From Cardiocondyla obscurior (Eukaryota > Arthropoda > Insecta > Hymenoptera > Formicidae), in NCBI RefSeq assembly GCF_019399895.1, contig NC_091871.1, positions 4,741,001 through 4,805,000 of the forward strand: a DNA stretch of 64,000 nucleotides, written 5' to 3'. The notes beneath the pieces were generated by a model. The model was not told the DNA's origin and did no database searches. It worked only from the letters and a program-made list of their open reading frames with translations. Both the position numbers and the translations under genes were made by a program. Below, in pieces: positions 1 to 12,900 of this stretch; within the stretch, counting starts at the first letter, position 1, and every line of letters starts with the position of its first letter.

Positions 1-3000
1 AATCAAACTATATTTCTTACTTTTCCTTTCCCGTCGACGTTTCTGATCTACAAAAAATCGCTAATCTATGTAACCCTAACTGCTTTACAGATCGCGTGCA
101 AGAAATATCTCTTTCGAATAGTCTCTTGCGTAATTGATTACGTAACGAGGTAATATACTACTAAAAAAGTTAGTTGACGACCCCATTTAACGAGTATTAT
201 ATTTAATCATCCAACTTTCAAACAACCTTCATCCGATCGTCGCAAGTATATTCTCAGAACAACGAAGACAGCTCAAGGACTTCTTTAATATATAAATTAC
301 ACGTCATTGAATATATTATACTTTGCATAATTACAGTTAACTAAAATGTCAATAAATTAATTCTTTTCATACAAACTTTTCTATAAAAATTAATTTTGCA
401 TCCAACATTTGGGAGGGTAAAAAGAGAATTAGATAAAAATACTAAAATCAGAGAAATTTTTTAAAATCGATGATTAGATGCCACGCGATTATATCGCTTA
501 CTACTATTCACGGATACATTAAAAAAAAATAGTCGCTAATTTCCCGATATGCCTTCTTAACGCGCAACACCGTTGCGATAACGGTGACGATTGATTTTAA
601 CGATATCCAAGCATTCCAGCCCGAATAATTTCCACCATGGTATCGTGACGCGAGATTGCCGCTTTCATCTCCGACGTCCGGCGTCTCACGGTGAGAGTTG
701 CATAACGAATTTATAGGTAACGAAAGGGTTAGTAACGAGGGAACAAACGGCTTCTTGTCTACGGAGACAAGTCGCGCGGATACGAAACAACCGTTACAGC
801 GATTTAGGTGTCGAAAGTCGGACGTCGTTCCCAACAATCCTTGAACCGTACACTACCGTAGTGCCTCTAATCACCGTTTATGACATTACTAATAATAACG
901 CCGCGTGACCAATAAATTGTCCTGCGACTCCTCTCGACACATGTCCCCGGAATTCCAATTCGCGTCGTCGATCAAATCGGTTCGCATACGTTCGCGATTG
1001 ATTAAGCCGTTCGTCACATAATCCAAATCAAACAGCGCCGAATGATAAAATTTGACAAAAACAATTTAATTGTACTTCGTTATAAATTCACGCAAAAAAA
1101 ATGTTTTTTTTTCTCTCAACAAACAAACTAGAACATATATTTATTTCCTGACTGTTGACTGACATTAATTAGTAAATAATTACTGGCTATCATTAAATGA
1201 CTTGGTAATTTTCTGTTACTTGCGTAACTGTTAAAAGATTTAATCTCATTCAATGTACATGTAACATAATAAATATGTAAGTATACACCGCGATAGCGGA
1301 CAGCTAATAAATAAGATACCCCAACATCGGCATGCACAAAATACTGATGAGTCTAATTTGTGTCAAATGCTAATCGCGAAGATGTGTACCCGGAGCAATA
1401 AAAATTTTATTGGGCGATTGTATTTTGATTGCGCGCCATGAATCTAAGCAACGGGCTCGCCCGAGAACGATTGAACGGCGATTCACGTCAATGCGCGCGA
1501 TCCGACGATTGAGAATTATGTGAGCCGTGTTGCCCGTTAATTTTCGTGGACCGTCTCGCGGAGCAGATGGTAATTTATGCCGAGAACGCGAATTTAAGCG
1601 AGACGTCGCGTCGTCTCGCACACCACACGCGATACAATTAGTTCTCGGCGAGTCCCGAGGGAAGATAAGGATCGACTATGTTCTACAGCTGTTCATCAGC
1701 CCTTGACAACAGTGAGATGTACCATTTAATTAATATGCCCCGACTGTGATAGGTGGATCTCAGTAAAATAATAACAATCTGTTAATTATCAACGTAAACC
1801 GTGATTTAGTTGTAAAGTTAATAAAATCAAAAAAACAATATATTATTATTCAATAATGGGATTTGTTTTGCATGCATCGCTGTTAATTTCAGCTCTTTGC
1901 GCGCCACATAAGTTGTTCATTGCTCTGCATTATCAATACGATGTAATTTACAAGAAGAATGTACGACTACAATTGATTACACACGTCTGCCGTAAATCAG
2001 AAGGGTCATTACTTTACGATGAGCGCAATTTTGTTGCGATTATTGGCAGTAAATCGTAGTAGGCAACGCGCGACTCTCGAGAGACGGAATGTTAACGCTC
2101 GTATAATTATGATAACTTGTACCAGGATTTTATGTTGCTTTTTCTTTTTTTTCTTTTTCTATTTTTTTTTTTTTTTTTTTTTTTGAAGGCTATTTACGTT
2201 TTATGATTTGCACGGGAAACGTTATTTTTGTAAGAAACACCTGTTACCGTTAAAATCTAATAATCAATTTTATTACTTATTATTAATTCCACAATTTTCG
2301 GGATATTAACTGTTATGCAAAGTGTAATATTTTCAGATATACCCATATGAATACCGTCATCGTGCCCAATTTTCAATACATCTTTAAGTCTCCTCGTCGT
2401 TTCGATATTTATTCGCGTCAAGTATAAACAAACGCGAAAGTATTTATTAGCTTTTCTCTTCAGCTTCGAAAAATCTTCCTCATTAATCAGTCCTAGAGGC
2501 AAACTTGAACTTTCTCAAAGTTAAAGTACGCTTTTATAGCAATCTATTCGTCGAGGCGTACCTGATTGATTTTACAAATCCTTCGAAATGACCTATGAAG
2601 ATTCTCTCCGTCCTACATGTGGCAATATATGGCGAAGGGCCCTTTAATATCTCGCACGCGCATACCTTACGCAAGATTAGGCTGCATAAAATTAGGATAA
2701 GATTGGAATGCATCCATCCCAGATGTCGTAATCCCCCCTTTCTATCGCGATATACAATCACGTACAGCGTGTTTCTCTTTAATAAAATTAATCTTCAACA
2801 AAGTGTTTTAAATACTTTAAAACTATTTTTGTTAACTAGTATTGAGTACCGTAAATTAAAATTAAAAAAAAAAACAATTGATTAAATGCTATGAAACTAG
2901 AAGATACTATTAATGTTACGTATTTCTACGCCTTGCTCAATATTTAACTTTTAATATAATAAAGAATATTTTTTTAATATGAGCTTCACGTTAAACTAGT

Positions 3001-3784
3001 GAATATGAATTTTGATAATATATTTTAATAATTTAATTTTATATGATTAAAAAATTACACGCAAGTTCAAAAAAATTACTAATTTTACTTCAGTAATTTA
3101 TCTCGTTCAAAAATTTTTCTCGGTTTCAATTTATCGATAATCGCGCGTACTTCCGCCGCATTAGTATACTCTTCGCGTCTCTCTCGTGGGAATAAACCGC
3201 TTTTATCCCATGTAAGATCTTCCATTTATCGAGCTGCAGCCAATGGCCAAGTCCTTTTATAGGCGCCATGTAAAGTCGCGCGCTTTATCTTAATTTCAGG
3301 TAGCGGATCGTCACGCCTGTTTGGCTATCTCCATCATTTTCCGGGTCGCCTATCTATGTTGTTTCTTAATAGAACGGGCGTACTCGCAGTACAACATAAC
3401 GAGATATGCAGTCGATAGTATATTCAAGCACTATACATTAATGCGAACAGATCTAACTGGACTAACTTGATTAGAGATCTTTCTCGCCTCCAATTGTGCT
3501 TTACTCCGAAATTTCTTTTTTCCAATATTTAAATAGCAATTCTTTTTATACCGCATATCACAAAATAATTTTTTTTTTTTCAATTATAAAAACATTTTTT
3601 TAACGTTACATTTGAAAAAAAATTATAAAAAGACATTCGGTGTAGCAAAATAAATTTTTTTAAGTAATTTTAAAGAATTATCAGTGTACTTTGAAATTTT
3701 TATACAAATAAATAAAAATAGTGAACTTTTTAGTCTGGTGAAATTTATTTTCGTTAACTAATCAGTCTATTTGTTCTGTTACAG
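1..3784 (+). other. Netrin intron, 3' part (5' end outside window)
   Basis: This stretch precedes the first recognisable netrin exon and ends in a splice acceptor (TTCTGTTACAG) at 3784, so it is read as the tail of a netrin intron. It holds only AT-rich sequence, a CpG-richer patch near 1,370-1,680 and a long T tract near 2,145-2,184. Short open frames on both strands (up to 109 codons) show no recognisable family and no splice support. No gene is called here. Confidence 0.6.
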
Positions 3785-3934
3785 CATGTGACTGCCACCC
3801 AATCGGAGCTTCTGGAAAGACCTGTAACCAGAGTAGCGGCCAGTGTCCCTGCAAAGACGGCGTAACCGGTATTACTTGCAACAGATGCGCCAGAGGCTAC
3901 CAGCAGAGCAGATCGCATATTGCGCCTTGCATCA
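3785..3934 (+). CDS. Net: Netrin exon: third laminin-EGF repeat
   Basis: A single exon, phase 1 to phase 1, carries the whole repeat from ACDCHPIGASGK through NRCARGYQQSRSHIAPCI. The cysteine spacing (CxC, CxxxxxxxCxC, CxxC, final C) is that of a laminin-type EGF module, and the wording is nearly that of other netrins. In the family, EGF-3 is part of the receptor-contact region. The donor is GTAAGT at 3935. Confidence 0.93.
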
Positions 3935-6900
3935 GTAAGTACACGCCCACGCGTGCATTCACCGTGCTTGATACCCGGGTTTCATTGCCGCGTTTATCTT
4001 TTATTTCGATTTCGTTTCCGCCGGCGCTCGTCACCCCCTCGAGCCAGGCTTGTTTCGTACAAACTGCACCGTGCATACCGGTGTACAACGAGAAAGATAG
4101 TATTTTAACTGCAAAGAGTAAGAGAAACTCCGAGTATTTCCGTAGGACAATGTTATGACGTATTCAAATAAATTTCATAACACTATTAGTCGTTTAAAGA
4201 AATGTAAAAAAGAATTTATCTACAAAACAATTTATACATAAAAATATATTTAAAAATAAATGCAAAATATTACAAGTATTTTTAAATATATTTGTTACAT
4301 CTTCGTGCGATACAATTTTATTCCATCGAGCTATCGGAATGAACGGTGCATTCCCGCAGTTACGTTTCTCGGAAATATCTGTACTCTTTCGCAATTTATC
4401 AAAAAATAACGTTTGGAAATAAATTATCCCTCATAACTTACTAACAGCTCGAAATATAAATTACAAGTAGAATTCAAAAACGAGAACGGAATATCCGAAT
4501 TCCCGTTCGTGCGATTTATCGTTACCAATATATTTGCGTACACGGCGCGATACAAAAACGCGCAATGTTGCCTGACCAGAAAGAGAGTGCAAAAAGTACA
4601 TCGCCGCGATTTCACGTTCGATCTCTTAAGCCTGCTACCAGGGTGGCGAGAAGATCGGCCGAAAAAAGACGGCGGATCCGCTCGACCACACCCGTACTGC
4701 CCTCAAGAATGATCGATCGATCGATCAGAAGGAACATGCGACGATCTCAACGCCAAATCTTCTCGCGCTTGTCCAATTAGGCGAAATTTGCTAAAACCTG
4801 TGTGCGATCGTCGGATCGAGCTCGCCTTCCATCTCGACGAACGGCTTTTAATTTCAAGACGAGTTTCAATCAAGAATGCGAACGTTCGTGTTGTAAAACA
4901 TTACATCGTTACCCACTGAATGTCAGAAACCCCTTGAATTTTATCGTGCAATATAACTCGTAAATAGCATGTTAAATGTGAGACGAAGTAAAGTAACATC
5001 GCCGCTCGGTTATTCCTCGAGCGACGGAGCTTGAAGACTTCGCGACGCGCATTACTTCAGATTAAAAGTATTATCGGGGATCCAAAAATAGAAATATTTA
5101 TAAAAAAAAAAAGAAATTAGCACTTCTACTTTTAAACGTGTTTAAAAAGACGCTAAAGATGACGTTCTTAGGGTTTTAAATCTGTTTGTTGACGATTTAC
5201 ATATTTCCGAGAAGCGATATCTCCGGAGAATGAATATTTTTTCGCAATCTACCCGTGTAAGAGAAAAACAATTATCGAACCGAGCGCGAAGTTCTCGGCA
5301 CGAACACCTGCGGGATTAACTCAGCCCCTCATTCAATGCTCGGTCTTCTCATTTATCTCGTATTCTTACAGAGATACCCAGAGTCGTGCAGACGCAGGGC
5401 ACGGCTGGCGAGGAGAGCGGCGAGCATGAAGACGACGACGACGAGCGCGGATATGACGGACGAGCGGGTAAGTAAGTGCAAAGTAAACTCGAAGCTGCAT
5501 ATACACCGAGCAAATGGACAATCAACGAGCAGCTATCGCAAATTTTCAGATATTCACGTTCATTTGTTCATGCGTTTTCGCTCAAGTCGAGCCTTAATTC
5601 GACATATTCCTCGCATACAATCTTAATGTCGTTCTTACGAAATGCGAAGAACAAAAATCTTTTTTTTTAAAAAGATGCAAGATAATTTTTGTTACAGTTT
5701 CGCGCGAATAATAAATTTTGTACACCGTAATTTTCTCAAGAATATATTAATTATTTTCGGCATCTTAGTTTTCGAAACATGCATGTATTAAAACTTGTAG
5801 CGTTCATCGCGCATATATCTGAAACTTTGAACTTTAATAATCCATTTTTCGTTCGTTGCGTGTTCGTTCAGTATATATGCACCGTCACGCGCGGCCCTGT
5901 CTCGCCTTAGTTCGTTCTTTGCGTTTAATTATCTCTCAAACGAACTGCTTGATATTCCGAGTGTTACACCGCGACGCGGCGTCGAAATCTCCACGACGGT
6001 GACACACCGAGCGATGTAAAAATCACTGGTGAACGACGAAACGTAAAAAGATAAAGTGAGTAAGAAAATAAGAAGAGAAAGGAAAATGGAAAGAATGTCC
6101 CGCGAAGCAAACACGATGTTAACGTAGGTCGGTATGTTATGTATTCCGCACTAAACGTTCCTGTCTGATTTTGAATCACATTTGTCTTGTACGGCGATTT
6201 AATATAAATCGTGAGATGAGAGTAAAGCGGCTACATTAAACGCTTGCAAAGTCAACGAGCGCAATGATTTGGAAACTGGAAATCGTGACTTTAAAAAAAA
6301 AATGTGGAATTTATTTAGCTACGAAAATTCAAATTTGCCAAGAGACTTACGACAGGCATTACGTACGCAACCGAACGGACTTCGGTCCGAGTCTGCGCGC
6401 AGTCGCGTTATTATTTCCGCAAATTTAACGAGATCAGGGTGAAGGGAAGTCGATCCGGATACGAGCCTCGTCGCCACGTGGTAGAACGGAATGCGGGCGT
6501 TATATTAATTTAAGCAGACGGAGCGAGAAAGAGAAAGAGGGCCGAGAACGTCTAGCCGCTCGGTCGCAGACTCTCAGCCACCCCTAATGGCTTAATTAAA
6601 ACTACCCTCGCTTGCGGCTCGCCCATTTACCTCGGCGTTTTCACCCGCGCAGACGATACGCGATTTCCCTCGCAAGCTCTTAGCCATTCGGGCCAAGTGA
6701 GCGCATCCTTTTGCTTCGACTTAAGACGTCGATGCATTTCGATAAGTAGCTCTTAAATATCCGTGATATTTTTCCAGAGTATATTCTAACAATAATATGA
6801 AAGAAAACAAAACTGGTAGACTTTATACAATTATTTTCATATATGAGATATAATAAAAACTATATATTTTAATTCGTATGTGAAGAAAAATTTTAAGAAT

Positions 6901-9900
6901 TATGTAAAGATTGATTAAACTAAAAGTTTATCCTAAACAATGCATTTTGTTTAAACATTATGAAAAAATCTTGTTAAAAAAATGTTTAAAAAATACTAAA
7001 AGATATCGTACATTTAAGCAGAAAGGAGAATTAAACACTAGATTAAACGCTAGATACTGTTGATGTACGCAAATGCAATTACTGTCCTGGAACTTTAACG
7101 AGAAAGCTTAATCTTCTAATTTAGTGTCGTCCTCATCTGACACTGTCTTAAAGGCGTTGCAAAAAGTATCTTCCGATTTTACGTAGAAAAATGGTTTCTT
7201 TCTGCTTAAAAACCTTAAAACTGGTTTAATTTGCATACAAATTAGTTTCTTATGTCACTGATTACAGCTGCGGGATAAAAATGTAGAATTCGAAACGACA
7301 CGCTCGAAATATTAAAAATTGTTTACTATAACACACGAAATTAGATTGAACTATGCTAAATTAATTAAAATACTACGTTTATTTATCCTAATTATATGAA
7401 CAAAATTTGTACGCAAATTAATGTTCTTTAAATACATTTCCTACAGACCTTTTGGTATTTCACAGCAAATATATTATTCGGTCAAAATTATTATTTATCG
7501 TACCTAATATTAAAAGCCTTTGGTCGACGATACTGTGTTACGATAATCGGACAAGATGTTGATTTTAAGCTTGTAATACCGTGCTGACACAATGCGTCTC
7601 GCGTTCACGACGGATAGAGCGATTTTTCTAGGTCGAAAACTGACGGCATGAAAAGCGAGAGACTCTCGTAGTTGTCGTCCCTCTTGAGTCCTCCTCACCC
7701 CTCGTTACATCGAATGCACGCGTTTCCACCCACGCGTGCTGCATATGTAGAGCGCAGATTACGTCCCGCGAGTGAAATATCGACGCGCGGAGTAGAGTAT
7801 CGCGATCGAGTTTGCACCTGAGGCTAGATACACCTCGCGGACAGCGCGAAACTAATTATCAGATATTGCGATCAGCTGAAAAAATAATTCCCGCTTCTCC
7901 AACCCTATTTGCGATTGCAAAACGACGACACTTTGTTCATTTCGAAAAAAAAGAAAGTTTGCTTTAAGAGTAATGTGCTTTCACTTTTGAATATTAAATT
8001 ATTTACAGAAATTAAAATATATAATTCAGTATATTTTGCAGAAAATACTTCTAACGCTTTATTGCTTAGGGCTCAAACAATGCTGTTCTTTTTTTAATTT
8101 TATAACATCTCAGTGAACGAAATTTTTAAGAGCTAACCATTTTACATATTGAAACGGAACTGTCGCGTCGCGGGATCACTTTTGTTCCCGCTTGTTTTTC
8201 GCTGTATCGTATTCGGATTTCTTTACGAGACGCATAGAAGTCTCGCCGCCTACGCGACGCGCATAATTCCGCTTGTAGATTACGCGACGACGTCACCTAC
8301 TTCGTCCGCACGGGAGTGAAATATCGAGGCGAGAAAGCAAGTAATATCGTAATCGAATTTACACCTGGCGAGTGTCGCGCTTGGCGAGTGACCCTGTCGT
8401 TGTAAATTCTTGCAGGAAAACGGTCCGCGTAAATTATCTGCCGTAATAGGCCTCCTGGAAATACTCTTCTCTTTCTCTCGCGAAATCACGATCTCGGCCT
8501 CTGCCATCTCGATAATGTCGCGATAAGTTGCCACAAGTCAGCGTTCTTGCGTAGTGAATAACTTTGAAAGTGATAATCACTTTAATGAAGAAATTTTACT
8601 AGACTAAAGAATATTCAACATTGTAGAACGTAACTAGGTTCTTCATAATTCATTACAAATTTATTTTTTTTTTTACTCGACGATAGCTTGTGGTCGCGGA
8701 TGAGGCGCGATAAGGGGAGGAGAAATCGCGAAGACCGCCTTTACATATTAATTAAATAAATATAACATATAAAATATTTTAACTTTTTACAAATTAAATA
8801 TTCGAATATTTAGTTCATATCTTAATCGTCTTCTTCGTTTAACGTTAAAAGCTAAAAGGCGAGCAAAAGAGAGAAGCCGTATTAATAAACCGACGGTACT
8901 TTCGCAAATAGTCCGAGAAAAGACCCTGCATAAGTTAAAAGGAAAATCTCAGATAACACGTTTGTCGGCGATGCTGATCGGCAAATGGACCGTAGGTGTG
9001 TTCCACACTTAACGTCTACATATTATTACAATACAAAGCGAACAAAGCGAGTCTCACACCGCCGGGAAGGTCCACTTGACGCGATCCACCTACGCGGGTC
9101 TCGCAAATCGCGCGCGGCCTGCCGCGAACCAACTTGATCGTCGTCAGATACGCGGCTTGGGCTCGTTACCGGGGCCCCGATCTCTCGCGCGGGGGCCTTC
9201 CGCCGCCGCGGGGACGGGCCCGCGCGATCTCACGTGTCCGCCCCCGCCGTTATTCATAAGCGGCGTGGTAATTACGACCAACTGGTAGCCCTCGGCTACC
9301 TTACCCCCGCGTTCCCTATTCAGAAAGGTTCTCCCCGCGTATCATCGCCGCGGTAACGTGAACCGCGCACATCCGGCGTACGCATTCCGCGTCACGGATC
9401 GCATCTATATGTTAATGCCCCCGCAACCGAACGCGCGTGTGTAACTTTTGCGCAGCGCGATGCGGCGTATCGCACCCACGCACCCGCGCGTCTCGAAAGC
9501 ATCGCGAAAAAGTCGCGCGAGTTGATCTAACTTTAACGCGCAGTACTAGTAGCCCGCGCGATCGCGATCTCTAATATCGTGGATGAAACCTAATTTGTCA
9601 CGCTGGCCGTTGTCCACCAATTTTTTTTTTCTTTTTTTTTTCTAAGTTTATCACGAATAATGCTAACGGGATTTTTATTTGCCGATACCACTTTATGTAA
9701 CACAACTTATCAAAAGATTTCCATTTCTTTGAATCGCGAGAACGTATCGAAAAAAACCCAATACCTTGAACAGTATATCGTCATCTACCAAATCGAAAGT
9801 GCTTTTCTTCGCTCCGACATTCATGACCCGCCATCGAGCACTCGACTGGTATTCACGGGAACAAAGGAGAGCACGCGGGCAAAGAGGAGCCGAAAAATCT

Positions 9901-12900
9901 CGTTTCGCCGTCGATGAAGTGCCTTCTCGTCGTTCCGCGCGCGCGATTCCACCCTTAGCGGAAACCACACTCTCGGGCGCTCGCAATGCATTCGAGTGCT
10001 CCGAGAATTTTCTTTCTTTGCCGGAGGTAAATTGTATAGGAAGCCGCAGAGGCGGATCAACGATCCGATATCTCAAAACCAGAAGATGGCAAAACGAACA
10101 TATATCATTCTGTACATATATGTATGAATTTGATTTTTATCCGCGTATAATTTTAAAGCTCTCTTAATGATTTATATATTTTTCAGAATATTTCACAAGC
10201 GTGCCAAAAGCGAACCAATTTCTATTTCCAAAATTCATTTATATTTGAAAAAGTGGCTATGCTCGCGAAAACTTTCGACGTGTAAAGTCTCGCTTTTGAC
10301 GTCACAATACGACATGTCGCGGTAAGCGTTCATTCAGGAGCCTTACATGCATAACCGCAGGTATTATCTCGGAAACTAACTTCTTTCGGATTCGTATCCT
10401 CTACCTCTGAGACCTTCGGACCGCGAAACAAGTGTCAGAAATAAGATTTCGTGACGCATTTCTTAATTTGATAATATCAGATATTATACACCGGCAAATT
10501 CGAAGAAGAGAAACTGGTCTGTTATTAAATTAACCTTCGTCAAGACCTGTTATTAAATTAAGCTTCCGGCGATAGCCGCGCAGTTAATAGTAGATAATTT
10601 ATATTCAATGTAAGCAAGCTTTGTATCTTTACATTTCAAAGTGCATATTTCGCATGCACTTATATCGCGTCGCGGCAAAAAGTGTTAAAGCACATTACTT
10701 AACGGTATCGTGCAATGAATTGAGCCGGTCACCTCGTTCGGGATATAATATAAGTTTTATGATGGATCTTCCCTTCGTGGCTTTTCTCCGAGATAAATTG
10801 CTCCGTCGGTTTCGCGATAAAACCGACCCTGGGAGGAAATAAACGTCAGACCATTAAACCAAGTCCACGGAATGTATATCTGCGGCAAAATAATAATAAC
10901 TTGAGGGCGAACCCTCCTTTCGGGCCTCCCTCGTGCAGAGGGAGAAAAGTACGAGAGTACAAACGTAAGGGACGCAGGGAGAGCGCGACTTGAAAAAGAG
11001 AGAGAGAGAAAGAAAGAAAGAGGGAGAGTCACCGCCGAGCACGCATAATGTGCGTTCACGTACGCGCGTATTTACAGGTTCTGCGGCTTTTTCGCGTGCG
11101 TATCGCTCGCGTACGACGCGTTTACAGACGACGCCAATAGACCAGGGACCAAAGAGAACAGTACAGGATAGTAATGACAGCGATTAAGGCCGTCCGCGAA
11201 ACCAGTCTAGCTCATTTCTGCGAGTTCACGTACCGAAGCTGAGAAAAGATGAGACGTCGCATGCTGACAAAGTCGTCCCGCGTCCACTTTTGCTCGTAAT
11301 GTAAATTCCCTGGTCGTGTAATGATTGTCCAAGTACGCGCTTCGTCGATCACCGCAAAGCGATATGTCGAGGGAGCCGCGGAGCGCGACGTCGTAACTTT
11401 TACATCTTAACATTCGTTCGCATCCCGATCTACCGACCGATACATATACAACCGTGTTTATACCCTGTAACTTTATTTAAATGTAGAGTTAAGTAGATTC
11501 TGCCTCATTATTCAAGACAAGTATGCGAATTTCCTTGCCAGCGATGTTATTGAATCGTTTCCGAATTTAATAAAAATCTCGCGATGCTCAAAAATAGAAG
11601 TCCCTATAACTAAACTTTATTTTTGATAAAAAAATAAATATGTAGCGCGTTAAAGATAGCAATTTACTATTCTGGAAATTATATTCATTTTTGAAAATAC
11701 GTTTGGAAATAGAGTGCCGTCACGATGCATCACATTCCGCCGAGCTTAGGATTTTAATGGCGTGGCGCGTCGCGTTTAAGTATACCCCCGACTGTACGAC
11801 CGCGTAAACGCGTTGCGTGCGCGTATGCGCTCGGATAAACGCCCACCGAGGGTCTTTCCGTTTCGGGAAACATACGTCGAGCACTGTTTGCACACTACAT
11901 CGGTTCGTTCTCTTTCCCGTTTTTGTCCTTTTCCACTATAGACGACGAACGACGCACCTTAAAGCGCCGATGCGTTTCCCTCTCACTAGGCACGCATCGC
12001 GTGTACTCACGGTCGTATTTGCGAGTATTCGCGGCACGATTACGGTCTGCGTATAATTTAGACGTTGCGGTAAAATTCTTTGAGCAAGCTGTAACACCGA
12101 CGACGCAAGGTGCAGACTGCTTATGAAGAAAAAGAGATCGCGGACTTAATCCAGTATTGCGGATGCAAGTTTTATTTATTTTTTTTTTTTTTTATACAAC
12201 ACGATATGCGAGAATAAAATAATAAACTTCACATTAGAAAAAAAAGGCATACTTATTTCGACGATTCGATAAACTGAGTATAGAAAGAGCCCGTTGGGCG
12301 GCGAAGATATCAGGCGGCAGTTCTCTCGATTTCTTCCAACAGTTTCACCGTTGCCTCGCCGATCGCGATAGAACGGCCCACCTAACGTTTCTTACAATGC
12401 GAACAATGCGATGCACCGGCGACCGCGTATTGTTGGCTGCGCGAAAAAAAAAGAAAGTAACTTTCGCGGGAAATGGCCTTTTCATCCGTTCGGACGTCGT
12501 GCCGTAAACGAGCCGAGCGATCGATCTGTTTTTCGCGGACTGTTAAAGCCGAACGAAGGGTTTTGTCGTTGCGACGCCGACGACGATGAAAGCAACGCCA
12601 GGGCGCGGAGGAATGACCGATCGAACCGTCGATACTTCCGAACGAGGTGGAAGAAACCGCGCGAAATTTTACGGCGGATAGACTCAACGGAGAAATTACG
12701 TTAAGCCCGAGAAATTGCCCTAGGCGAGCTATAAAATGTAGTATTAGATTAACGAGCAAAAGAGATTCGAGAGAAGTTGAATGAGAGAAAAACAGGAATA
12801 TCGCTTTTGATTAGAAACTTGCTTTCTCGGCAAATTTTTTTTTTCCCCCTTTATTTTATTAACTGCGCGCATTCTGAAATAGAGAATAGAAATGTCCACG

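Noticed and set aside
9693..10167. Overlapping frames of 127 (-) and 133 (+) codons
   Set aside because: Long frames on both strands over the same CpG-rich DNA indicate composition rather than coding; neither matches a family.
12382..12759. Overlapping frames of 125 (-) and 97 (+) codons
   Set aside because: Same reason: mirrored frames in CpG-rich sequence, highly basic, no motif.
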